Both the position numbers and the translations under genes were made by a program. A DNA stretch of 13,890 bases from CAYPIE01 sp964410665 (GTDB taxonomy: Bacteria; Planctomycetota; Planctomycetia; Gemmatales; Gemmataceae). A model generated the notes under the pieces. That model was not told the DNA's origin. It saw nothing but the letters and a program-made list of their open reading frames with translations, and did not search any database. The stretch covers positions 1 to 13,890 of the forward strand of contig CAYPIE010000134.1 in assembly GCA_964410665.1 (NCBI GenBank), read 5' to 3'. This document shows, piece by piece, positions 1 through 8,700 of this stretch (its first letter is position 1; every line of letters starts with the position of its first letter).

Positions 1-151
1 ATTGCCATGACCCCCACGCACCGGGCGTTTCCCACGCCCGTCGCAGACTCCGAGCATGCCACCCAGCCCAAAGCAACGATGGTGCCGAACACCATTGGGG
101 CTCAGCCCGCTGTGCGGCCTTTCGTACTGAAGGTGCTCTCCGAGAAACATT
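1..151. other. intergenic stretch downstream of the FG-GAP gene
   Basis: I see no gene here. On the minus strand it lies just after the stop codon of the 452-residue FG-GAP protein, so it would be the 3' end of that transcript. It holds two short perfect stem-loops, listed separately. It shows no resemblance to the stretch that follows the stop codon of the duplicated FG-GAP tail at 4943, so the duplication does not extend past the stop codons. Confidence 0.6.
79..95 (-). terminator. possible stem-loop terminator after the FG-GAP gene
   Basis: ATGGTG and CACCAT form a perfect 6-bp stem around a 5-base loop (TTCGG read on the minus strand). It lies about 57 bases past the stop codon of the gene ending at 152. 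The bases after the stem on the minus strand include only a short T run (CGTTGCTTT), so this is a weak intrinsic terminator at best. A second 6-bp stem, CGGGCG/CGCCCG, lies further on at 22-40. Confidence 0.3.
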
Positions 152-976
152 TCACCCCACGAAGACGCCGGCGGTGAAGCCGGGGAAGGCGTCAAACCCG
201 AACAGCTGTGCATCCGGGGTATCGTTGCTAGGGATGGCCACCCCTGCGTAGCCGGTCACCCGTGACCCGGCGTCGGTCCCGTCCCCGGTGACCAGGTCGG
301 CCCGCGCGTCTCCGTCCAGATCCTTGGCCACGATGCGGATACCTCCCCGGTTGGCGGTGTCTCCGGCGAAGAAGTTGGCGACTTGCACCTGGTCCGGCTC
401 CCCGGTGGAGGCCAGCGCCTGGCCGGACAGCGCGAACACGCGTGGTCCACCGCCCGGTCCGCCGCCGGCGATCACGTCGGCGAACCCATCGGCGTTGAGG
501 TCGCCGGCGGCGATGAAGACGCCGTTGCGGAGGGTCTGCTCGAAGACAAAGAAGTCGGGGAACAGCTTGTCGGGGGTAGTGGCCCCGGCGGCGAGGCTGC
601 GTCCGTTGAAGCCGGCAACCCGCGGCCCACCGCCGAAGCCGGCGGCGACGAGCAGGTCGGCGGTGGCGTCGGCGTTCAGGTCGCCAAAGGCCACCCGGGC
701 GCCACCGCGGAAGGACGAGTCCTCGATGCCGAAAAAGTCGTTGAGCTGTGAGAAGTCCGCACCGCTGTAGAGCCGCACGCGCGGTCCACCCCCTTCGTCG
801 GGGCTGATGGCGATGTCCGGCGTGCCGTCGCCATTGACGTCGCCCGCGGCGACGTACACCCCGCCGGTGAACCCATCCTCGAACGGCTGGACGGAGAATA
901 GTTCGGTGACCCGATCCGCGCCGTCGATCACCCGCACCTCGGTGACGACGCCCGGTCCGGTGCCGGCGATCAGGTC
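152..976 (-). repeat. 825-bp near-identical repeat, copy 1 (FG-GAP tail)
   Basis: This block matches 4943-5767 at a constant offset of 4791. The one difference I found is position 198 (c) versus 4989 (t). Identity begins at the stop codon: base 151 is t while base 4942 is a. It ends at 976; beyond that the two genes still encode similar protein but differ at many silent sites. Both copies point the same way, so this is a direct repeat. Confidence 0.93.
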
Positions 977-1510
977 GGGAACCTCGTCGCCATTGACGTC
1001 GGCGACCGCAACCCGGACGCCACCGGTGAACCCGGGGAACGGCTCGGAGGAGAAGGCCTCGGAACCATCCGCGTTGAAGACGGACACCGGAGAAGGTGTA
1101 CCAGGACCGGACCCTACCGCGTACTGGTTGACGAGTTGATCGACCGGTTTGGCCGTTACCAGGGTGACCACCCCGATTGCTTCCCCGCCGAAGCCATCCG
1201 CGGCGGTATACTCGAACGAGTCGACGCCGGTGAATCCGATCGGGGGTTGGTACTCCAGGCGGAGAAGGTCCGGGGCGACGGTCACCACCCCGGAAGAGGG
1301 TTGTGTGACACCCGTGATGAAAACCTGGTCCCCATCGGGGTCCGAATCGTTCGCAAGTACGTCCAGGGTCATTGTCCCCGGGGGGATCACCGGGAACCGG
1401 TCATCGGCCGCCTCCGGGGGCTCGTTCGGGGGGAGCGTGCCGGGGCAATCACACCCGTCGGGTGTGACACGGTCTTCGAGTATTTCGATGGTCAGGGTTG
1501 GGGCATACAT
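152..1510 (-). CDS. cadherin-like / FG-GAP (VCBS) repeat surface protein with LEDR leader
   Basis: A predicted exported protein of 452 residues; no enzymatic motif was seen. LEDRVTP lies at residues 11-17, the planctomycete-type N-terminal motif of extracellular proteins. Residues about 30-118 resemble a bacterial cadherin/Ig-like domain (VLANDSDPDGD at 51-61). Residues about 130-452 are six FG-GAP/VCBS-type units, most carrying a calcium-loop motif such as DVNGDGTPD or DLNADGFAD. The last unit ends at the strand FTAGVFVG without its loop. ATG at 1510 follows a GAGG with an 8-base gap. The gene starts 36 bases after the subtilisin gene ends, so the two probably share a transcript. Residues 179-452 equal the tail of the 1303-residue protein with one change seen (Gly438 versus Glu1289). 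The role is probably adhesion or a surface scaffold; this is inferred from the domains. Confidence 0.85.
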   Translation of the reverse strand: MYAPTLTIEILEDRVTPDGCDCPGTLPPNEPPEAADDRFPVIPPGTMTLDVLANDSDPDGDQVFITGVTQPSSGVVTVAPDLLRLEYQPPIGFTGVDSFEYTAADGFGGEAIGVVTLVTAKPVDQLVNQYAVGSGPGTPSPVSVFNADGSEAFSSEPFPGFTGGVRVAVADVNGDEVPDLIAGTGPGVVTEVRVIDGADRVTELFSVQPFEDGFTGGVYVAAGDVNGDGTPDIAISPDEGGGPRVRLYSGADFSQLNDFFGIEDSSFRGGARVAFGDLNADATADLLVAAGFGGGPRVAGFNGRSLAAGATTPDKLFPDFFVFEQTLRNGVFIAAGDLNADGFADVIAGGGPGGGPRVFALSGQALASTGEPDQVQVANFFAGDTANRGGIRIVAKDLDGDARADLVTGDGTDAGSRVTGYAGVAIPSNDTPDAQLFGFDAFPGFTAGVFVG

Positions 1511-1546
1511 TCCTACTACCTCATCGGCTGCGTGCTTCGTCCTGGG

Positions 1547-4500
1547 TCAGATCAACTGGAGGACGTCGAAGAAGATAAAGTCGTCGTCGGTGTTACCGTC
1601 GGGGTCGGTCGCGGTGAGTGTGATCCGGTGGCGGGTGACAGTTTGGCCGGGCGCGGCGTACAGTCGGACGGTCAGGGCAGTACCCGTCCCGAGGTCCGCG
1701 ACTTGAACGTCGGTCCGGTCGGTCGTCCAACGGAGCCGGGTACCAGTCAAGGCTCCGTCCTGAGGGTCGGTACCGCTACCGCTCAGGGAGAGAGTGGTGT
1801 AGAAGCCCATCGGGTCCTCGCCGTCAATGTACGCACTCCTCTCGTCGGATGCCGGCGCGGTGATCCGTGCAGTGGGGTCCTCGCCGAGGTCGACTTCGAC
1901 CGTGAGGCGGAGCGTCTGCGACGTCGCGTTGCCGAAACCGTCGTCTCCGGTGACTCGGACGATGTACTCGCCGGGGGTGAAATCCTGGAACACTTCGTGC
2001 CCCCGTTCGACAAACGGGAGGAAACTGCTGCTGGTTGTGCGGCGGTATTCCCAGGTGATGTGATCGTCAGGGAGCCTCCCTGCGCTGGGAGTGGTGAGGA
2101 AGTCGTTATCGAAGGAGTCCGCCGCGAAACGAATCGATCCTTCTCGTTCCATTGAGCCGGGGTCTGGGAGCAGCACGGTGACCACCGGTGACTGGTTGAT
2201 GATCTCGATCGAGACTGTGTCCGAGTCACTCTGACCGGCGGAATCGGTGACTGTCGCGGTGATGAGATGGGTGCCGTAGGACAAGGTGCTCGAGCCGGTC
2301 GAAGTGCCCGATCCGATCTCGCCGTCACGATTGCTCCTCCAAGTGACCGTGACCGGCCCCTCGTAGTCGTCGGCCTCTGCCCCCAACGGAACTGCTTCGA
2401 CGAACCGGACGAACTCGGAGCCGGAGGTCGGGCTGACGACGATAAGCCCGGGTGGGACATCGCCGAGGGCACGGGGGTGAGTCACGGCTGCCAAGGCGTT
2501 GACATAACGATTCACGAATCCATCGTCCCCGGGGTGGGCCGTTTCGAACAAGATGTCCCGAACCTCGTCGGCGGAGAGGCTCGGGTTGCTGGCCCAGATC
2601 AAGCCAGCCACGCCCGCAGCAAACGGGCTCGCAGCGCTGGTGCCCCCGAAGTACCGAACTACCCCGCTGGTGTCTGCCGGGTCATATGGTTCGGTCCACA
2701 CCCAATACGGGGCCCAGATGTCGACGTCGCGGGGGCCGACGTTCGAGCCGCTGCTTGAGGTTGTGATCTCACGCTGGACCGCTTCTGGGGTGGTGTTCCG
2801 GGAGATCCCGCCGACGCCGATGACGCCGCGGTTCTCGATCGGGGTGTGGAAGGTGGTTTCATAAGTAATCCACAGTAACTCGTCCTCGTGGTCAATGTTT
2901 TCCAACGCGTTCCCGGCTGCGGCGAACAACAGGACTCCACGTTCCTGGACCTCATCCGTTGCCAGCTCCCAGGGGAAGATCGTAAACCTGAGGGGCTCGG
3001 GTAACTCGACTCCCCAACTCATGTTGACAATGTCGGCGCGGTCACTACGAGACCGGTCGGTCAGGTCGAGCAGCAGCACCAGGTCGCTGAAGAGTCCGAA
3101 GAAGCCATCGTCGTGGTGTGCGGTGACTAAGTCGAAGACGGGCCCTCCGGGGCCTGCGCCGCCAATATTGTTGTCAGCGAGCCCGGCCCCCGCGAGGACG
3201 ACGCCCGAACCGTGCCAGGGGCTGCCGCCACCACCGGAGGTCCCGAGTGGCTCGCCGAGGCTCCGGAGGACGGTCGGCCAGTCGTCTCCCAGAGAGAAGC
3301 CGCGATCGAGGACCCCCAGGACCGGGCGGTCCTGGGATCCATCTGTCAGTCGGTCCAATACCCCCGCCAGCTCCATCGCCCGCCAGGCCTCGGCGACGCC
3401 GATCTCGTTTCCATCCTCCCAACTCAGGTGCGGCCAGGTGAACGCGTTGGGGTCGTAGGTCCCCCCGGCCTGAGCGGTGATCGCGGCGGTGGCGGTTGGG
3501 CCCTCGGTCGAGACACGATCCACGAAGTGATCTTTTGGGAGCCAGTTCACTCCGATCCTCCCGGCTAGGTCCCCGCCTGCTTCGGCCGCAACCGCACTGA
3601 GCAGTCGGATGCCCCGCTCGTCGGAGAACTCGAAACTGCCAAACGCGGTGTTGGGGTCCTGCTCGCGCAGGTCATTGGCCAGCCCCTCGGGGTCGGCCAG
3701 ATCCGTGTTGACCTGGACCAGATGAATGTCCGGGAGGTCGGAACCGAATCGAGAGGGCTCCTCCGTCTGAAGTACCGTGCCCTCCCAGCGGTCGAGGAAG
3801 GCCTGAAGTTCGGCCAGGTCGCTGGTGACCAAATACAGTTCTGTATCGACGAATTCTGCCCGCGAGCCGGCGGGGCCGATCAGGGCGGTCACCGTCCGAG
3901 GTTGCGGGCCCTCCGGGGAAAGCCGCGGTAACTCAGAGATCGATGGCTCCAGTTCGGGGTTTACCGAAAAGGAAAGGCCCGGCCGGCTCGGTGTCCCCGC
4001 CCCACAGTTGCATTGCATCAGGAATAGGTCGAAGCCGGAGATCCAGCCGTCGAGGTTTACGTCGGCAGCGGCCTGGTACCGCGGGTCGTCGCGGGTGACA
4101 TTCCGAAGGGCTACGATCGCCGCAACGTCGTCGCAATCGACCAAGCGTGAGCCATCCACGTCCCCGACCAGGGCAATCGTCGCTCGGAACTCTCCGGAGG
4201 TGCCCTCGAGCCCGTTTACCTCCAACCGGTAACTGCCTGCCGAGAACTCCGCGACGACGACGCTGCCGTTGACGATCGTCGTCGCCTCGGATCGGTACAC
4301 CGGGGTTACCTCGCTGGTGTCGTTGGAGACGATCCTTAAGGCCGAGGCACGTAAGTCACCGCTGATCGGTTCCACGGCCAACTGTAAAGCGAGTACGCCG
4401 GAATCTGCGGCGAAAGAGAATGAGTCGGCGTCCACATCGAATGGGAGTGAGGTTGTCGCCCCGGCTTCGATCTCACCGTCCAAGGTGGCCAACACATTTG

Positions 4501-4585
4501 CAGCGGCTGGGGCAGTGCGATCCTCGAGGAGTTCGCAAGCCAAACGTTGGCGGCCCGGCTGCCATCGAGGGGGCTTGGTATTCAT
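1547..4585 (-). CDS. subtilisin-family (S8) serine protease with LEDR leader, dockerin-like segment and PKD/Ig-like domains
   Basis: A predicted exported serine endopeptidase of 1012 residues. LEDRTAP lies at 20-26. Residues about 31-140 look like a beta-rich PPC-type domain. Residues about 141-195 hold two dockerin-like calcium loops (DVDGSRLVDCDD and DVNLDGWISGFD). A long spacer or propeptide follows to about 390. The S8 domain spans about 390-700: Asp427 in VLDRG, His458 in WHGSGV, Asn559 in AAAGN and Ser650 in GGTSAASP, all in the order expected for the family. The Asp motif reads D-R-G rather than the common D-T/S-G. Three PKD/Ig-like domains follow (about 712-797, 798-899, 904-1012). 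ATG at 4585 has AAGGAA seven bases upstream. It lies upstream of the FG-GAP gene with a 36-base gap, and 357 bases after the CLCA-like gene. The substrate is unknown. Confidence 0.9.
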   Translation of the reverse strand: MNTKPPRWQPGRQRLACELLEDRTAPAAANVLATLDGEIEAGATTSLPFDVDADSFSFAADSGVLALQLAVEPISGDLRASALRIVSNDTSEVTPVYRSEATTIVNGSVVVAEFSAGSYRLEVNGLEGTSGEFRATIALVGDVDGSRLVDCDDVAAIVALRNVTRDDPRYQAAADVNLDGWISGFDLFLMQCNCGAGTPSRPGLSFSVNPELEPSISELPRLSPEGPQPRTVTALIGPAGSRAEFVDTELYLVTSDLAELQAFLDRWEGTVLQTEEPSRFGSDLPDIHLVQVNTDLADPEGLANDLREQDPNTAFGSFEFSDERGIRLLSAVAAEAGGDLAGRIGVNWLPKDHFVDRVSTEGPTATAAITAQAGGTYDPNAFTWPHLSWEDGNEIGVAEAWRAMELAGVLDRLTDGSQDRPVLGVLDRGFSLGDDWPTVLRSLGEPLGTSGGGGSPWHGSGVVLAGAGLADNNIGGAGPGGPVFDLVTAHHDDGFFGLFSDLVLLLDLTDRSRSDRADIVNMSWGVELPEPLRFTIFPWELATDEVQERGVLLFAAAGNALENIDHEDELLWITYETTFHTPIENRGVIGVGGISRNTTPEAVQREITTSSSGSNVGPRDVDIWAPYWVWTEPYDPADTSGVVRYFGGTSAASPFAAGVAGLIWASNPSLSADEVRDILFETAHPGDDGFVNRYVNALAAVTHPRALGDVPPGLIVVSPTSGSEFVRFVEAVPLGAEADDYEGPVTVTWRSNRDGEIGSGTSTGSSTLSYGTHLITATVTDSAGQSDSDTVSIEIINQSPVVTVLLPDPGSMEREGSIRFAADSFDNDFLTTPSAGRLPDDHITWEYRRTTSSSFLPFVERGHEVFQDFTPGEYIVRVTGDDGFGNATSQTLRLTVEVDLGEDPTARITAPASDERSAYIDGEDPMGFYTTLSLSGSGTDPQDGALTGTRLRWTTDRTDVQVADLGTGTALTVRLYAAPGQTVTRHRITLTATDPDGNTDDDFIFFDVLQLI

Positions 4586-4942
4586 TTCTAATTTCCTTGA
4601 TCAATTGCCGCGATAAGCCACGCTGATTCCACCGGGGCACCCCCGGAAGCATCGCCGCCGGCACTTCCGGAGTTGGAAGGTTCGGGAACCGAGCTTTACC
4701 AGGGCGTTGCGTGCGAGGTACGAATCTATTCTCATCCGTGGACCACCGGGTTGTCTGTCGGGAAAGTCTGAACTCTTCGTGTGGGGAACCGTACCACACC
4801 GTGTCGTGGTCCCGCGGGTGGTCCAGGAAAAGGCGGGACACGTCGATGCCGAGAACGATCCGAGGCGGTGTTGGGGGAAGGTCAGCACAGTGGGGTCGCC
4901 TTCCTCCAACACTACCTCGGATCCGTTGCGAACTCGGACCGA
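4586..4942. other. 357-base intergenic region between CLCA-like and subtilisin genes
   Basis: I see no convincing gene. Small minus-strand reading frames cross it, but they are rich in Arg, Pro, Ser and Thr and read like shadows. Its clear content is a long imperfect hairpin at 4857-4923, near the end of the CLCA-like gene, and the ribosome binding site of the subtilisin gene (TTCCTT on the plus strand at 4593-4598). The hairpin suggests the subtilisin gene may have its own promoter in this stretch, but I could not pick one out. Confidence 0.6.
4857..4923 (-). terminator. long stem-loop downstream of the CLCA-like gene
   Basis: A left arm at 4857-4881 (starts GATCCGAGG, ends GGGGGAAGG) pairs with a right arm at 4899-4923 (starts CCTTCCTCC, ends CCTCGGATC). 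Three of the 25 positions mismatch and the loop is 17 bases. On the minus strand it begins 20 bases after the stop codon of the CLCA-like gene, a typical place for a terminator or a 3'-end stabilising structure. No T run follows the stem, so it is not a classic intrinsic terminator. It could also be a small mobile repeat. Confidence 0.5.
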
Positions 4943-5767
4943 TCACCCCACGAAGACGCCGGCGGTGAAGCCGGGGAAGGCGTCAAACTCGAACAGCTGT
5001 GCATCCGGGGTATCGTTGCTAGGGATGGCCACCCCTGCGTAGCCGGTCACCCGTGACCCGGCGTCGGTCCCGTCCCCGGTGACCAGGTCGGCCCGCGCGT
5101 CTCCGTCCAGATCCTTGGCCACGATGCGGATACCTCCCCGGTTGGCGGTGTCTCCGGCGAAGAAGTTGGCGACTTGCACCTGGTCCGGCTCCCCGGTGGA
5201 GGCCAGCGCCTGGCCGGACAGCGCGAACACGCGTGGTCCACCGCCCGGTCCGCCGCCGGCGATCACGTCGGCGAACCCATCGGCGTTGAGGTCGCCGGCG
5301 GCGATGAAGACGCCGTTGCGGAGGGTCTGCTCGAAGACAAAGAAGTCGGGGAACAGCTTGTCGGGGGTAGTGGCCCCGGCGGCGAGGCTGCGTCCGTTGA
5401 AGCCGGCAACCCGCGGCCCACCGCCGAAGCCGGCGGCGACGAGCAGGTCGGCGGTGGCGTCGGCGTTCAGGTCGCCAAAGGCCACCCGGGCGCCACCGCG
5501 GAAGGACGAGTCCTCGATGCCGAAAAAGTCGTTGAGCTGTGAGAAGTCCGCACCGCTGTAGAGCCGCACGCGCGGTCCACCCCCTTCGTCGGGGCTGATG
5601 GCGATGTCCGGCGTGCCGTCGCCATTGACGTCGCCCGCGGCGACGTACACCCCGCCGGTGAACCCATCCTCGAACGGCTGGACGGAGAATAGTTCGGTGA
5701 CCCGATCCGCGCCGTCGATCACCCGCACCTCGGTGACGACGCCCGGTCCGGTGCCGGCGATCAGGTC
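4943..5767 (-). repeat. 825-bp near-identical repeat, copy 2 (FG-GAP tail)
   Basis: This is the second copy of the block at 152-976, in the same orientation. It encodes residues 1030-1303 of the CLCA-like protein. The reading frame is the same in both hosts, so the encoded 274 residues match except for Glu1289 here versus Gly438 in the other protein. The flanks differ: downstream of the stop codon nothing is shared, and upstream of 5767 the protein is alike but the codons differ. Confidence 0.93.
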
Positions 5768-8700
5768 TGGGGTTCCGTCCCCGTTGATGTCTGCCACGGC
5801 CACCCGGACGCCACCCGGGGATCCGTCGGTCGGAAAGGCCTGGAAGGTGTCTAGTTCGCTCCCAGTTGCGTCATAGAACGTGACGCCGCCACCGCTCCCT
5901 GGCCCAGCTCCGGCCGCGAACGTATCGATGAGTTGTCCTGCGAGGGTCGATCGGTACATCACCGAAGCCGTGTTGGAGACCTGGTTCGGCTGGCCGTCGT
6001 CCAGGTCGACCACTGCCCCCGCCCGGACCACCATAGTGACGTTCCCGGAGCCTGTCATGCCGCCGACTTCGATCAGGTAGGTTGCGGTATCCACAGGCGT
6101 GACCACGGCGGTGCTCGCGCCAGCCGTCCCGCCAATCTGGATGTCATCGGGATCGAAACCCGTCACTCCCTCGCTGAAGACAACGGTGAAGCGTACCGGC
6201 GACACGGAAGTGGGCGAGCCCTGATCCGGAGCTAAGTTCACCGTCGCGGTGACGTCGGCCGGTTCGACTATCGGGGCCAAAGTCGCAGTCCCGTCGCCCG
6301 GCGAAGCCTCTGGTTGAGACGCACTCCCGGCACTACCCTCGGCGTACAAATGCCCCCCCGCTTCGGGTCTCACCTCGATGGTCCACTCGGCTGACTCACC
6401 CGGAGCGAGCGTGCCCACATCGAGACTGCCGCTGTCGTCGGTAGTCGAACTTGTCCCATCATCCGATGCGGCCGAGAGAATCTGTCCCGGACCCAGAAGC
6501 TTGAAGGTTCCGGTCACCTCCTCGGCCGTGGAGGTTCCGCGGTTGAAGACCGTCATCACATAGGTCAAGGGCTGTTCCTCCCGTGCAGGCCCGGAGGCAA
6601 GGCGGAGATCCACCACCAGGTTAGCGGAGGTGACCACGTCAGGTGTGTCGCGGATGACCCCGGTGATGGACCCAGAGCGGATAAAGTTCGGAACCGGTTG
6701 GGCCGCCGGAGGCGTCACAGAGTTCCCGAAGGTCTCCACCGGTGCGGCCTGGCCCCCCACAACCGTCGCCGTCAGGTCGAATGTGTACGCGCCGTGCGGC
6801 GCGGGCACGTAACCACTGAAGAGAGCCGAGTAGACACCGTCCCCGGGCCGGACGTCCCCGTGGGCCGGGGAGCCGTCGTCATACAAGGTGATCGGCACCT
6901 GCGACCCGTCGGGCCGGAGTACCTCACCCTCGACCGTTGCGCCGAGGACGGTCCGCCCCTGGTAGTACGGGATGGCACGGACAGCCATCGTTTCGGGGTA
7001 GGAGACCACCCCTTCCCGGAGGGAGACCGACAGGTAGGTGGCCGGCGTGAACGAGTAAGACAGCGACTGGATCCGGTTCGGTTCTCCCAGGTTTTCAGCG
7101 ATCATCGTCCAGGCCCCGGCCTCCGGAGTCCGGATGTGAAACCCTCTCAGGTTGGGATTGGAGAAGAACTCGACGTCTGCGTCCACCGTATCCTTGGTGA
7201 TGACCCGCCCCGAAGGGCTCCGCAAGGTCAGATCGACTTCGCCGAATTCGCCGCCGTAGGCGGGGGTAGCGAGCGGTAGGACGAAGTCGCCACGCGGGGA
7301 GCCCTCCTCGACCTCGACGGTGAAGCTCCGCGTTGCACCGGTGGGGATGGTCGTCGGCTCAGAACTGGCGATCCAGCCTCCGCCGGAGGCCTCCGCGCCG
7401 TACCGGTAGAAGGCCGCGATCAGCTCATACGAGTCGTCGGCCGAAGCGACGTGCGTGAAAGCTCCACCGGTGTCGGTCGCGATTCGCCGGAGCAGAGCCT
7501 GGCCGTCGGCGGAGATTTGCGAACCCACTCCGATGCTGACAACCCGGATGTCGGCGGCTTGCAGGTTCGCGATGGCCGTGTCCGGCAACGGTGGGCCCAC
7601 GGTGTGATCACCATCGCTGAGCAGCAGGACCGTCTTGTACCCGCTTCCGGCCAGTGGGGGGACTGCGTCGAGCAGTGCTTCGGTGATGTCGGTGAGCCCT
7701 CCTGCGGTGTAGTTGTTGCGGATGGCGAATTGGAGGTCGGCCAGATGGCTGGCGTTAGCGAGGTCGTCGGGTGGGTCGATCACGTCGGCGTCCTGGTTGA
7801 AGGTTTCCAGGCCGACGATCTGCTGACCCGGGGCAGCGCCGAAGCTTTCCAGAAAAGCCAAGGCACCGGCCTGCGCGAACTCGAGTCTCTGAAACGTACT
7901 CATGCTGCTCGATTTGTCGAGCGTCAACATCACCCGATGGATGTCGGTCGAAGCGTCGTCCACGATGGTACAGGTCAGCGTCGGTACGGTCGGGGAGGCG
8001 TCGGTCGGGAGGCCCGCAGGGATCGTGGCCGGGAATCGCGAGTTGGCGACTGTCTCCCAGTCTGACCGCTTGACGCCGTGGTCACGCTGGGAGTAGTAGG
8101 TCTGGTAGGTGTCGCCGTCGTGATCGTGGATGTCGAGCCCGGCGGAGTCGGTGCCGGGGACGCTCAGCTCGTTCAGTGTGATCACCGGCGAGGTGGAAGA
8201 TGCCGCTCCGCCGCGTAAATGGAACGCTTCCATGATGGAGTAGTTGAGGGTTGGCGACTCGGCTCCCGGGCGGGCGTTCTCCACGCTGCTTGGGTCGTTC
8301 GGGTTGGATGGGTTATAGTAATTGACCCCGACCACACTCCCGGAGGAGTCAAGGCGAGGGCCTGCGTAGCTGTCCGCTACCCCATAGGCGTGGTGGATGA
8401 ACTCATGGACCATCGCGGTCTCGACGATGTCCTCAAAGTAGGAGCTGCCCGGGTCGATCCGGAACTCGACGTGGCTGCCTGGAAGGCCGTACGCCCCGAG
8501 CATCGGCGCGTACCCACCCCAATCGTTGCCGGTATAACGAAAGATGACGAACTCTGCTTGCCTCAACGAAGTCACCGAGGCGTTCTCGTGGAGCGTGACT
8601 GTCCCGAAGCGGTGCTGACCGTCCAGGGCGTCGGCGAGGATCTCATTGGCTCGGGTGAACCAACCGCAGAGGCGGTTGAGTTCCGCCGTGGTCGCGTCGA

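Noticed and set aside
288..770. Plus-strand open frames inside the FG-GAP repeat, found again at 5079-5561
   Set aside because: They recur only because the DNA is duplicated. Their Pro/Ser/Arg/Ala-rich composition is typical of antisense shadows of the FG-GAP frame.
1136..2155. A 339-codon open frame on the plus strand
   Set aside because: It lies antisense to the subtilisin and FG-GAP genes, which carry clear domains and catalytic motifs. It has no recognisable motif and owes its length to high GC content.
4601..4946. Small minus-strand open frames between the CLCA-like and subtilisin genes
   Set aside because: They overlap one another in two frames, include the hairpin arms, and lack a ribosome site or any recognisable pattern.
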